Position numbers and translations under genes: made by a program. Below the pieces are notes generated by a model. It ran no database searches, was not told where the DNA came from, and worked only from the letters and a program-made list of their open reading frames with translations. 15,371 nt of DNA from assembly GCA_022361535.1 (NCBI GenBank), contig JAKSAU010000127.1:1-15371 (forward strand), written 5' to 3'. Positions 7,349 to 14,649 of the stretch are shown piece by piece; position 1 is the first letter of the stretch, and the number at the start of each line of letters is the position of its first letter. The DNA is from Desulfobacterales bacterium (GTDB taxonomy: Bacteria; Desulfobacterota; Desulfobacteria; Desulfobacterales; Desulfobacteraceae).

Positions 7349-9139
7349 GTGAACGACTCCAAAACTGAAACGGAGAAAGAATTGGAATCCATAAAGAATT
7401 ATAAAAAAAAGTTAGCCGCTGAAAGACTTGATCATCAGCGGACCATGGATCAACTTTCTGCACTCAAAGAACGAGAGTCACAGGTAAAAAAAGTGCTCAG
7501 AAAATTGGCGTTGGGTGGAACTTTGAATGACGTGTTGGGGATGATTCTTAAGATCGCAGAAAAAAAATCACCTGGCACAATCGCTTCCATTTTATTGGTC
7601 GACAAAGATGGAAAACGGCTAATTAATTCAGTGGAGTCACGCTTACCAGATTATTTTGTGAATGCAATTAATGGAACCCCTGTAAAAGATGAAATGGGAT
7701 CCTGTGGTACTGCTGCATTTCGAGGCGAAACGATCGCAATTAACAATATACAAAGTCATCCTTACTGGAGGGGTGTTAAGAAAATCATTAAAAAAACCGG
7801 ACTGAACTCCTGTTGGTCTCAGCCGGTAATTTCTTCTGATGGTGTTGTTGTTGGGACTTTTGCCCTTTATCATGCCGAAACTAAAAACCCCAGTTCTTTT
7901 GAGCTTGAGCTTATGGAAGACATGGCTCAGTTGGCAGCTATAAGCCTTGAAAGTCATCGAATCAAAAAAGAGAAAAATATGCTTAACAAGATGCTCTCTA
8001 ACATAATTAATTCGATGCCTTCGATTTTGGTTTGTTTTGATCCAAATGGAAACGTAACCCATTGGAATAATGATGCTCAGGAGGAAACAGGCATTACATC
8101 TGAAGAAAGTGTCGGGCAGCCTATAGAAAAAGTTTTTCCATTGCTGGCCGGTGATGGTGAGCGGTTGCGTGAGGCGATGAAAACACAAAAAGTGTTCTCA
8201 GAACAACGTCAGACAATGGAACCTGATGGCAAAAAATACTACAAAAATATAACAATTTACCCACTCATATCCGATGGGACAAAAGGCGGTGTTGTACGGA
8301 TTGACGATGTGACCGAACAGGTCAGGCTTCAGGAAATGATGATCCAGAATGAAAAAATACTATCTGTTGGCGGCCTTGCCGCAGGTATGGCACATGAAAT
8401 TAATAATCCCTTGGCAGGCATGATGCAGAGTGCAAATGTTATAAAATCCCGGCTGGAGAGTGTTGATATGCCGGCAAATATTAAAGCATCTGAAGAACTC
8501 GGACTTTCCATGGAGGATATAAGAGCCTTCATGGAAAAAAGAGAAATTTTCCGTATGCTTGATGCAATTCATGAGTCAGGTTTACGAACAGCTGAAATTG
8601 TCAAAAATATGCTCAGCTTTGCAAGAAAGTCGGATGCCAACATATCCTCTAACTTTCTGAATCAACTTATGGATGAAATTCTTGATTTGGCTGCTACGGA
8701 TTATGATCTTAAAAAGAAATATGACTTTAAATCCATTGAAATAATCAAGGAATATGCCAACGATCTTCCTCTGGTGCCATGTGAAAGCGCAAAAATTCAA
8801 CAGGTACTATTGAATATTCTTCGCAACGGGGCCCAGGCCATGCAAACATCGGGAACTAAATTTCCAAAATTTATAATTAGAATTTATACCATAGATAAAC
8901 CTGAAATGATCTGCATAGAAATAGAAGACAACGGACCAGGTATGGATGAGGAGACAAAGTCCAAGGTATTTGATCCATTTTTTACAACCAAACCTGTTGG
9001 CGTAGGAACCGGGCTTGGGCTTTCTGTATCGTATTTTATCATTACTGAAAACCACAAAGGAACAATTACCGTATCTTCAGAACCAGGACGAGGAGCAAAT
9101 TTTATTATTCGACTTCCGATTCATAGAAAATTTGAGTAG
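7349..9139 (+). CDS. Soluble sensor histidine kinase (GAF-PAS-HisKA-HATPase)
   Basis: A 596-residue kinase with no membrane segment or signal peptide, hence cytoplasmic. A charged, probably coiled-coil N-terminus (1-50) leads to a GAF domain (about 50-205, with DEMGSCGTAAFRGE and SSDGVVVGTFALY), then a PAS domain (about 213-325, with NSMPSILVCFDPNGNVTHWN). The HisKA phospho-acceptor is His349 in GMAHEINNPL. An insert of about 35 residues lies between the two dimerisation helices, before GLRTAEIVKNMLSFARKS. The ATPase domain has the N box (Asn489, Asn493), DNGPG at 527-531 and GTGLGLS at 553-559, so it should be active. An in-frame TAA at 7343 limits the start to GTG 7349 or a later codon; GTG has no clear ribosome site, and ATG 7445 (residue 33) is an alternative. 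No response regulator is adjacent, so the partner and signal are unknown. Confidence 0.92.
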   Translation: MNDSKTETEKELESIKNYKKKLAAERLDHQRTMDQLSALKERESQVKKVLRKLALGGTLNDVLGMILKIAEKKSPGTIASILLVDKDGKRLINSVESRLPDYFVNAINGTPVKDEMGSCGTAAFRGETIAINNIQSHPYWRGVKKIIKKTGLNSCWSQPVISSDGVVVGTFALYHAETKNPSSFELELMEDMAQLAAISLESHRIKKEKNMLNKMLSNIINSMPSILVCFDPNGNVTHWNNDAQEETGITSEESVGQPIEKVFPLLAGDGERLREAMKTQKVFSEQRQTMEPDGKKYYKNITIYPLISDGTKGGVVRIDDVTEQVRLQEMMIQNEKILSVGGLAAGMAHEINNPLAGMMQSANVIKSRLESVDMPANIKASEELGLSMEDIRAFMEKREIFRMLDAIHESGLRTAEIVKNMLSFARKSDANISSNFLNQLMDEILDLAATDYDLKKKYDFKSIEIIKEYANDLPLVPCESAKIQQVLLNILRNGAQAMQTSGTKFPKFIIRIYTIDKPEMICIEIEDNGPGMDEETKSKVFDPFFTTKPVGVGTGLGLSVSYFIITENHKGTITVSSEPGRGANFIIRLPIHRKFE

Positions 9140-9309
9140 TAGAAAACTTATTAATAATGTCTCTCATTAATCACTTATGACGTATCGCCTAATACAGAAC
9201 ATTAACACCATTAATGACCATCATAGCATTACGCCTTTTACTCAAGGATCTCGTCCAATTAATTGACTATTTTGATCATTAACTTCGATGGAAAAATCTA
9301 TGGATATTG

Positions 9310-9339
9310 TTGATTCTCAATTAGTTCAAGAACGATAAT
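9310..9339 (+). promoter_or_regulatory. Candidate sigma70 promoter upstream of the Lys-rich secreted protein
   Basis: TTGATT (9310-9315) and GATAAT (9334-9339) are separated by 18 bp in the 273-bp gap between the kinase and the gene at 9413. A start near 9346 would leave a 5' leader of about 67 nt. Prediction by eye; the rest of this gap shows no other clear signal. Confidence 0.35.
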
Positions 9340-9412
9340 GTGATTGATCCTGAGAGTTTTATTTGTTACTTTTTTAAGAATCCATTCTTTTTCTGAAGTT
9401 AGGAGATTTATC

Positions 9413-9736
9413 ATGAAAAAAACACTTGTGCTTATAGTCGTTTCGGCTTTCATTATTTATGGTGGACTATGTTTAGCTGGCACTCCAAAAGGGTTAAAAA
9501 AATCAGGAAAGACACCCAAAGGCTTCAGTCAAGGGGAAAAATCTGGATGGGAAGGAGAATATCCAAAAGGCTGGGATAATTTCAGCAAAGAAGAAAAAGA
9601 AAAATGGCAAAATAAGCATAGGAATGTAGCCGACGATGATGATCTTATAGAAATAGAAGATCGCGAAGAAAAAAAATCGGACAAAGATATCAAAAGTAAA
9701 AAAAAGAAACATAAAAAAGGAAAGAAGAAAGAGTAG
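9413..9736 (+). CDS. Small secreted Lys-rich protein of unknown function
   Basis: A 107-residue protein starting at ATG 9413, which has a strong AGGAG ribosome site at 9401-9405; an upstream start at 9344 would add residues before an obvious signal peptide and is not favoured. Residues 1-22 are a Sec signal peptide (MKKTLVLIVVSAFIIYGG...), cleaved near CLA-G. The Cys at 20 is preceded by Leu, so it does not form a proper lipobox. The mature part begins with related PKG units (TPKGLKKSGKTPKGFSQGEK, then EYPKGWDNFSKEEKEKW), continues with an acidic patch (DDDDLIEIED), and ends in about 25 residues that are nearly all Lys and Glu/Asp. I do not recognise a named family. It is presumably periplasmic or surface located, and the basic tail might bind polyanions. 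The SYLF gene follows 61 bp downstream. Confidence 0.75.
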   Translation: MKKTLVLIVVSAFIIYGGLCLAGTPKGLKKSGKTPKGFSQGEKSGWEGEYPKGWDNFSKEEKEKWQNKHRNVADDDDLIEIEDREEKKSDKDIKSKKKKHKKGKKKE

Positions 9737-9797
9737 ATAATTTCTTATGTAATTACAGGATAGTTTTTCACTTTTAACCTTAAAAATTGAGGACCTC

Positions 9798-10370
9798 ATG
9801 AGAACCTTTCTAAAGTTGATTTTTGTATTTATTATTCTTACATTCGGCCTTTCGGGAAATGCTGTTGCGGACAGCTATTCAAAAACAATTTCCGTTTTTA
9901 AGAAATCCAGCTCGGTACAGCCCTTTTTTAAAAATTGCTATGGATATGCTGTTTTTCCAACTATTGGAAAGGGCGGGATCGGTATTGGTGGTGCCTATGG
10001 AGAAGGAAAGGTATACGAAAAAGACAAGGTCACTGGAACCACTTCGCTCGCCAAGCTGAGTATAGGATTCCAGTTGGGAGGGCAGGCATTCAGTCAAATC
10101 ATTTTTTTCCAAGACAAACGGGCTTATGAAGAGTTCACAAGCGGTAATTTTGAATTTGATGCCTCTGCCTCTGCCGTGGCGATCACTGCCGGCGCTCAAG
10201 CAAAAGCCGGAACAGAAGGGGCTACTGCGGGCGCCAGCGCAGGGCCGGCCACAGGCGGACAGGCCGAAATAAGCTATAGTAAAGGAATGGCAGTTTTTGT
10301 TCATGCAAAAGGGGGATTAATGTATGAAGCTGCCATTGGTGGTCAAAAATTTAGCTTTAAACCTATTTGA
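9798..10370 (+). CDS. Secreted SYLF/YSC84-domain lipid-binding protein
   Basis: A 190-residue protein with a signal peptide (residues 1-24, cleavage predicted after AVA). The SYLF domain starts around residue 30: helices with SVQPFFKNCYGYAVFPTIGKGGIGIGGAYGEGKVY, then LSIGFQLGGQAFSQIIFFQDKRAYEEFTSGNFEFDASASAVAI, which are the hallmark glycine-rich strands of the YSC84 family that binds phosphoinositides in eukaryotes. In bacteria these proteins are exported and their ligand is largely unknown. An Ala/Gly-rich stretch (AQAKAGTEGATAGASAG) then leads to KGMAVFVHAKGGLMYEAAIGGQKFSF, the usual C-terminal ending. GAGGA upstream of ATG 9798 gives the start. It probably shares a transcript with the Lys-rich secreted protein upstream, and palindromic repeat copy B begins 26 bp after its stop. 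Confidence 0.9.
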   Translation: MRTFLKLIFVFIILTFGLSGNAVADSYSKTISVFKKSSSVQPFFKNCYGYAVFPTIGKGGIGIGGAYGEGKVYEKDKVTGTTSLAKLSIGFQLGGQAFSQIIFFQDKRAYEEFTSGNFEFDASASAVAITAGAQAKAGTEGATAGASAGPATGGQAEISYSKGMAVFVHAKGGLMYEAAIGGQKFSFKPI

Positions 10371-10396
10371 TGCTTTTTGCCTTATCTTTATCAAAA

Positions 10397-10522
10397 ATCG
10401 TTTATTCTAAGAAGACGGCATCAAGCGGATTTTTCAAAAAATTCGGTCGCCGCTTCTTAGAATAAACGGGCCGGTATTTGTATATGGGATGCCCTTGTTC
10501 ACCAGGGCCAATCGAAAATTTA
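10397..10522 (+). repeat. Dispersed palindromic repeat, copy B
   Basis: Same unit as copy A but on the plus strand. It has perfect 16-bp arms CGTTTATTCTAAGAAG (10399-10414) and complement (10453-10468), a core GACGGCATCAAGCGGATTTT followed by an A-rich stretch, and a tail CCGGTATTTGTATATGGGAT running to CCAATCGAAAATTTA. The arm carries A/T where copy A carries G/C, changed on both sides so pairing is kept. It lies between the convergent SYLF and double-cubane-protein genes. Confidence 0.85.
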
Positions 10523-10527
10523 CTGTT

Positions 10528-10576
10528 AGAAAGGGACAGGGTTTTTATTATAAAATTAAACGCATTGTCCCTTTCT
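10528..10576. repeat. Inverted repeat with GGGACA arms between convergent genes
   Basis: AGAAAGGGACA (10528-10538) and TGTCCCTTTCT (10566-10576) are perfect 11-bp arms around 27 bp of AT-rich sequence, directly after repeat copy B and 14 bp from the stop of the minus-strand gene. A stem here could stop transcription from both sides, but the long loop and lack of a neat T-run make it unlike a standard terminator. GGGACAG/CTGTCCC arms also resemble REP sequences linked to REP-associated transposases; that comparison is from memory. Confidence 0.6.
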
Positions 10577-10590
10577 GTAACTTTCAAAAG

Positions 10591-11730
10591 CTAAATCATT
10601 TCAAGAAAGGCCTCAATTCTTACCCGAAGTTGCTCAGTGTCAGATTCAGAGTAATCGGTTTCAATATGCAGGTAAGGAAGATTGAAACGATCTGTAACAA
10701 ATTGTCTGATTTGATGTGCTTCAATATTGTATGTGTGGCATGCCTGCCAGGTTAGATCCACAACACCGTCAACACTGAATTCAGTGATCATCTCTTCAAG
10801 CAACTCAATCCGCCCCTGATTGGGGCTCATAACAGAACAGGGAATAGAAAGGTATTGTTCGGCAAGGGCGGTAAAAGGATCTTTGGATTCATCCACCTGG
10901 AAGGCTTTTTTATATCCACTGCAGTTTTCAAAGGCCACGACATTTGCACCGGATTCTTCAATAATCTTGATAACCTTGTCAGACCCAAGGCCGACAGGCA
11001 CACCTGTCATTAAAATTCGGGGCGTTTTAACGGTATAAGGGGTTTCCCCTTTTGTGACAAGGGACTCACATGCATCAGCAATCTCATTTATCAGATCAAT
11101 GCCTTTTTCCTTATCAGCAAAAAAGCCGATCTTAAACAAAATCTCAATCAACTCCATTCCGGTCAGGGGGGAAGGTTTGGCTTTTGTTACATCCATTAAT
11201 CTTTTAAGTGCGCGTCTTTCACGGTTAAGCAACTGAATGGCCTGGTTTATTTTTTCTTCTGTGATTTCTTTTCCAGTCAGGCTCTCGACTTCCTTTTTCA
11301 ATTGAATGATTTCGTTCTTCCAAGGATCGAGAAAAAGGTTCATGTTCTGCTGCTGGGGAAGCTGAAGCACATGAACCGGTTTGATCTCGGACATCAGCTC
11401 AAACATCTTTTTCTTTCCGTCACAAGTGGTATCAGCAACGATCATGTCCGAAAACCTGAAAAACGGACAGGTGTCAGATGCAGCAAACCCGTAGCTGCTT
11501 TTTATCAGAGCACACAGATTCCTTGGCAGCACTTCCTCTGCCGCTTCAATGGGATCGTTGCGGGTACCGCACAAAGGAAGGGGGATGGCGTCTGCGGCTA
11601 TGGCCATTTCAGTCGGTGCATAAAGGCAGTAGAAACCAATGGCATGATTGCCATTCTGTTTATGGGTTTCAATGTCTATGAGATTCTGTTCTGTTATCTG
11701 CTGTAGTTTTTTAAAAAGCTCGGTTTTCAT
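10591..11730 (-). CDS. Double-cubane-cluster / 2-hydroxyacyl-CoA dehydratase-family protein (YjiM-like)
   Basis: A 379-residue cytoplasmic iron-sulfur protein of the HgdB/BcrC/YjiM family. Cysteines in family-typical settings are Cys35 (GFYCLYAPTEM), Cys54 and Cys73, Cys88 in SDTCPFFRF, Cys103 in TTCDGKKKM, Cys270 in ENCSGY and Cys331 in WQACHTYN. Size, the single-subunit form and the adjacent activator gene fit the E. coli YjiM / Carboxydothermus double-cubane-cluster protein (DCCP) type better than the two-subunit 2-hydroxyacyl-CoA dehydratases. In that family a cluster of two linked [4Fe-4S]-like cubanes receives electrons driven by ATP hydrolysis of the activator and reduces small molecules; the physiological substrate is generally unknown. 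A GGGGGG ribosome site lies shortly before the ATG. It is 26 bp downstream of the activase gene and clearly in the same operon. Confidence 0.88.
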   Translation of the reverse strand: MKTELFKKLQQITEQNLIDIETHKQNGNHAIGFYCLYAPTEMAIAADAIPLPLCGTRNDPIEAAEEVLPRNLCALIKSSYGFAASDTCPFFRFSDMIVADTTCDGKKKMFELMSEIKPVHVLQLPQQQNMNLFLDPWKNEIIQLKKEVESLTGKEITEEKINQAIQLLNRERRALKRLMDVTKAKPSPLTGMELIEILFKIGFFADKEKGIDLINEIADACESLVTKGETPYTVKTPRILMTGVPVGLGSDKVIKIIEESGANVVAFENCSGYKKAFQVDESKDPFTALAEQYLSIPCSVMSPNQGRIELLEEMITEFSVDGVVDLTWQACHTYNIEAHQIRQFVTDRFNLPYLHIETDYSESDTEQLRVRIEAFLEMI

Positions 11731-11756
11731 TTCTTATTCCCCCCTTTTCAATAAAT

Positions 11757-12503
11757 TTATTTTTCGCATGCAAGCAATGCAGCACCTATGGCACCGTTCA
11801 TTTCAGGTACATCAGGCACAAGAACCGGTCTTTGAGTTGCTTGTTCCAAAAGCTTGACTATAAACGCATTGTTGGCCACACCACCTGAAAATACGACAGG
11901 CCCATCCGGTGATACCCTTTTGAGCATAGAGACAGCCCGGTTTATGACCGCCTTATGAAGACCTTTTGCGATTTCTTCAGGTCTTTCTCCCCGTGCAACA
12001 AGAGATGTAACCTCGGATTCGGCGAACACCGTACACATGCTGCTGATATTCAGCTCTTTTTTGGCTGATTCTGCAGCATATCCAAAAGTCTGTGTGGTAA
12101 AGCCCAGTGCCCGGGCCATGATTTCCAAAAATTTTCCTGTACCTGCGGCACACCTATCATTCATTTCAAACCGGGTAACCCGGCCGGTATTATCAAACCG
12201 AATCACTTTACTGTCCTGCCCTCCGATATCAAGGACGGTTGAGGCTTCCGGAAAAAAATGTACTGCCCCTTTTGCATGGGCTTTTATCTCTGTTACGGTT
12301 GCCGCATCATGCTCGATCTCAAACAGGTTCCTGCCGTAACCTGTTGCCAGAATAGAATCAAATGACAGGTTTTCTATCAGTTTCCTGGCTTGGCTGACCG
12401 GATCAAACCCGGTATCTGTTTTTCTTGTTTCCGTAATTATTCCATTTTCAATAATGGCACATTCAATGGATCTTGAACCGATATCTATACCCGCACTGAT
12501 CAT
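11757..12503 (-). CDS. Acyl-CoA dehydratase activase / DCCP reductase ATPase (YjiL/HgdC-like)
   Basis: A 248-residue ASKHA-fold ATPase of the BcrA/BadF/BzdG/HgdC family, expected to be a homodimer bridged by one [4Fe-4S] cluster. The phosphate-1 loop is GIDIGSRS at 5-12, DIGGQDSK at 92-99 is the second phosphate motif, and the cluster ligands are Cys118 (DRCAAGTGKFLE) and Cys157 (SMCTVFAESEV). They lie 39 residues apart, as I recall for Cys127 and Cys166 of HgdC. The adenosine region is VVFSGGVANN and the end is GAIGAALLA. It hydrolyses ATP to push an electron to the neighbouring double-cubane protein. I chose the ATG at 12503 because AGGGG lies 7 nt upstream and the residue after it begins the first beta strand; an ATG at 12542 would add 13 non-family residues. 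Confidence 0.9.
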   Translation of the reverse strand: MISAGIDIGSRSIECAIIENGIITETRKTDTGFDPVSQARKLIENLSFDSILATGYGRNLFEIEHDAATVTEIKAHAKGAVHFFPEASTVLDIGGQDSKVIRFDNTGRVTRFEMNDRCAAGTGKFLEIMARALGFTTQTFGYAAESAKKELNISSMCTVFAESEVTSLVARGERPEEIAKGLHKAVINRAVSMLKRVSPDGPVVFSGGVANNAFIVKLLEQATQRPVLVPDVPEMNGAIGAALLACEK

Positions 12504-12833
12504 TTTGCATCCCCTGTGAGATTGACTCAAACGATTATTCATAATTTAGGCAGGAAGGGATAATCAAATTGATTGTTTTGATACAAAATCGATTATCAGT
12601 TAAAAAAAACTATACACGGATAAATCTTGGCACTCTTTTCTCGTTTGATAGGGACGCGTAAAAAAAACTCAAAGACAGTCCGGTATCTCTTTTTAAAACA
12701 TTTTTAGTTTAAATTTAGATTCTTTTTAGTTGTACCGGGGAATAATGGATAGCAACGCTTGGGGGTATATCTCTTTTTCCAATCACGTTTACCCGGCTGC
12801 TCAGTTATAAAAAGCTTAAAGGGAGTAAAAATT
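12504..12833. other. 330-bp intergenic region between divergent genes
   Basis: This AT-rich stretch holds the activase ribosome site, a cluster of short palindromes at 12559-12597 (separate finding) and A-runs near 12602 and 12660. On the plus strand TTGATA (12578) and TAAAAA (12601) are 17 bp apart and could form a weak promoter for the gene at 12834. No clear minus-strand promoter for the activase operon was found by eye. No gene is supported here. Confidence 0.5.
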
Positions 12834-13262
12834 ATGCAGACTAAAAATAAGTCCAAATGGTTTGGATTGGGATTCCTGGTTCTTTTAACCAGCTTCCCTG
12901 TGTTTGTGGGTATTCACTTTTCGGATCCCGGAAACAATGTGTTTTTCCAAGGAGTAAGGGAGAGAAAAGCTGGAACGGATTTTAAAAAAGGCTCCAAGGT
13001 ATTGCAGGGAAAGGTCTTCCTTCTAAAAGACAATAGTATTACGGTAAATAGAACCAGGTTGGTTTATAAAGGCCTGCATGACAAACGGATCCTCTTAGAG
13101 TACTATCTTTTAGAACTGGACCCTGATTTTCCATACCGGAATCAAGTATCAAAGGCAGAAGCCAGGCAAGGAATTCGTCTGGGAGATTCTCTTTTTCAAC
13201 TGGTCTCGGTCAGCAGGAGTGCTTTGACGCTTCAGGCCAATAATTTGTACAGGGCTTATTAA
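12834..13262 (+). CDS. Hypothetical protein with N-terminal membrane anchor or signal
   Basis: A 142-residue protein of no family I recognise. ATG 12834 follows a GGGAG ribosome site at 12821-12825. A basic start (MQTKNKSK) precedes one hydrophobic segment at about 9-27 (WFGLGFLVLLTSFPVFVGI), so the rest is probably exported and either anchored or cleaved. The soluble part begins with a polar region (ERKAGTDFKKG), continues with alternating strands (KVLQGKVFLLKDNSITVNRTRLVYKG, RILLEYYLLELDP) and ends with IRLGDSLFQLVSVSRSALTLQ, giving a mostly beta appearance. It stands alone between the activase operon (divergent) and the MFS gene (convergent, 92 bp away), and no terminator hairpin is seen in that gap. 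Confidence 0.7.
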   Translation: MQTKNKSKWFGLGFLVLLTSFPVFVGIHFSDPGNNVFFQGVRERKAGTDFKKGSKVLQGKVFLLKDNSITVNRTRLVYKGLHDKRILLEYYLLELDPDFPYRNQVSKAEARQGIRLGDSLFQLVSVSRSALTLQANNLYRAY

Positions 13263-13354
13263 CGTCTGATATTCACTAAAACACAAGGACGCCGAGTAAA
13301 GCTTAAATACAGTTCTTTATCGATTAACCCCTTAATGCGTAAGTTTTAATTGGA

Positions 13355-14536
13355 TCAGATCTCTTCTAAGCAATCACGAACGTTTACCACAGGAGTTTTT
13401 TGCCTGATTACCAAGGCACATATGACCAGCAGCCCGGACAAAATGCCCAAAGCCAGATTAAAATTGCCAAACTGGTCAAATACAAATCCGGCAAGAATAG
13501 GAGACAATGATGCAGGGATATTTGAGGTAAAAAGCCATCCATAGACCTGTCCGATGTTTCCTGCGCCCCAACTCCTTGATGCCGAAGACACATAGATGAC
13601 CAGGACCCCGCCATAGTTAAAACCGGTCAGAATGGACACTGCCCAGAACCCCCATGCAGACCCTACAAGGAAAGGAGCAAGACCCAATACAAGGGCCTGG
13701 AAAATCAGGTTTGCCTGGATGGCAGATGCGGATTCAATACGGTCAAACAAAGCACCCCAGGTAACGCGGCCGGCTGCATTGGCCAAGGCAAACAAGGATA
13801 CGGCCGTGATGCCGATCCCAATGGCATCACCATTGCCCTGATATAGTTCCTTAAGATTGGCATTTACGGCAAAACCAGCTGCCAGCCCTATGAACATTGC
13901 CAGGTACAGGATACGGAAATTTAAATGAGACAACACTTTGGACGGCGAAATCGCTTTGGGAACATCTGTTTTATCTTGCTCTTCCGGAAACTTCATCATA
14001 GATCCGGATGCTACCACAAGGCATAGAAACAAAGCCCCAAAAACAAAAAAAGTATTAAAAGGGGTAAAGCCCATAGATGACGTCAAAAATCCGCCCACCT
14101 GGCTGACCATAGCGGCCCCGCCACCAAACCCTGCCACGGCAACTCCTGTCACCAATCCCTTGGATTTGGGAAACCAGCGGATACAAACGGCAATGGGAAC
14201 GATATATGCCATGCCTGCTCCAACACCCGCCATGGCGCCAATACCTAAGATTGTGAAAATAAAAGAATGACTCCCTAAGCCAGCCAATAACCAGCCGCCT
14301 CCGAAAAGCAGCCCACCTGTCATGGCAGCCCGCCGGGGACCTATCTTAGGTAAAAAATTTCCCGCAATCATCATGGTTGCAGGAAAGATAAAATAAAAGA
14401 CGGTAAAGGGGATTTGAACCGGCCCCTGGGCCAGCCCGGTAAGAGCTTTCAGCGGCTGGACATAAACACTCCATGAATAGGTCGCACCAAGACAAACCTG
14501 CATCAAAACCGCACAGACTAAAATGAGATAACGCAT
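13355..14536 (-). CDS. OFA (oxalate/formate antiporter)-family MFS transporter
   Basis: A protein of about 393 residues with roughly twelve hydrophobic segments, full length for the MFS. It starts MRYLILVCAVLMQVCLGATYSWSV, the N-terminal pattern of the oxalate:formate antiporter family, where the TYSWSV stretch ends helix 1. Other markers are the loop after helix 2 (LPKIGPRRA, a variant of motif A), GAGMAYIVPIAVCIRWFPK before helix 5, KGLVTGVAVAGFGGGAA, and the second-half loop NAAGRVTWGALFDRI. OFA carriers exchange small carboxylates such as oxalate, formate, lactate or pyruvate across the inner membrane; substrate not determinable here. I prefer ATG 14536 because GAAGG lies 7 nt upstream; ATG 14554 would add six residues. 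The gene is not tightly linked to another and ends in TGA quickly followed by TAA. Confidence 0.9.
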   Translation of the reverse strand: MRYLILVCAVLMQVCLGATYSWSVYVQPLKALTGLAQGPVQIPFTVFYFIFPATMMIAGNFLPKIGPRRAAMTGGLLFGGGWLLAGLGSHSFIFTILGIGAMAGVGAGMAYIVPIAVCIRWFPKSKGLVTGVAVAGFGGGAAMVSQVGGFLTSSMGFTPFNTFFVFGALFLCLVVASGSMMKFPEEQDKTDVPKAISPSKVLSHLNFRILYLAMFIGLAAGFAVNANLKELYQGNGDAIGIGITAVSLFALANAAGRVTWGALFDRIESASAIQANLIFQALVLGLAPFLVGSAWGFWAVSILTGFNYGGVLVIYVSSASRSWGAGNIGQVYGWLFTSNIPASLSPILAGFVFDQFGNFNLALGILSGLLVICALVIRQKTPVVNVRDCLEEI

Positions 14537-14649
14537 TACACAACCTTCTTTCATAACCCGGTATAAACAAGGGAGTCATACAGGGGAGAATCAAGATTGT
14601 CAATATCCCACCCTACCCTAAAACAGGCTGACACATTTAAGGCTTACAA

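Noticed and set aside
9344..9412. Extended start for the Lys-rich secreted protein
   Set aside because: The extra residues precede a complete signal peptide, and ATG 9413 has its own strong AGGAG site.
12563..12582. Fnr binding site upstream of the activase
   Set aside because: TTGAT and ATCAA half-sites are present, but in the wrong relative orientation or spacing for a standard TTGAT-N4-ATCAA box.
13408..14270. Several open frames opposite or out of frame within the MFS gene
   Set aside because: They are shadows of the GC-richer membrane-protein coding strand; their translations show no fold or family pattern.
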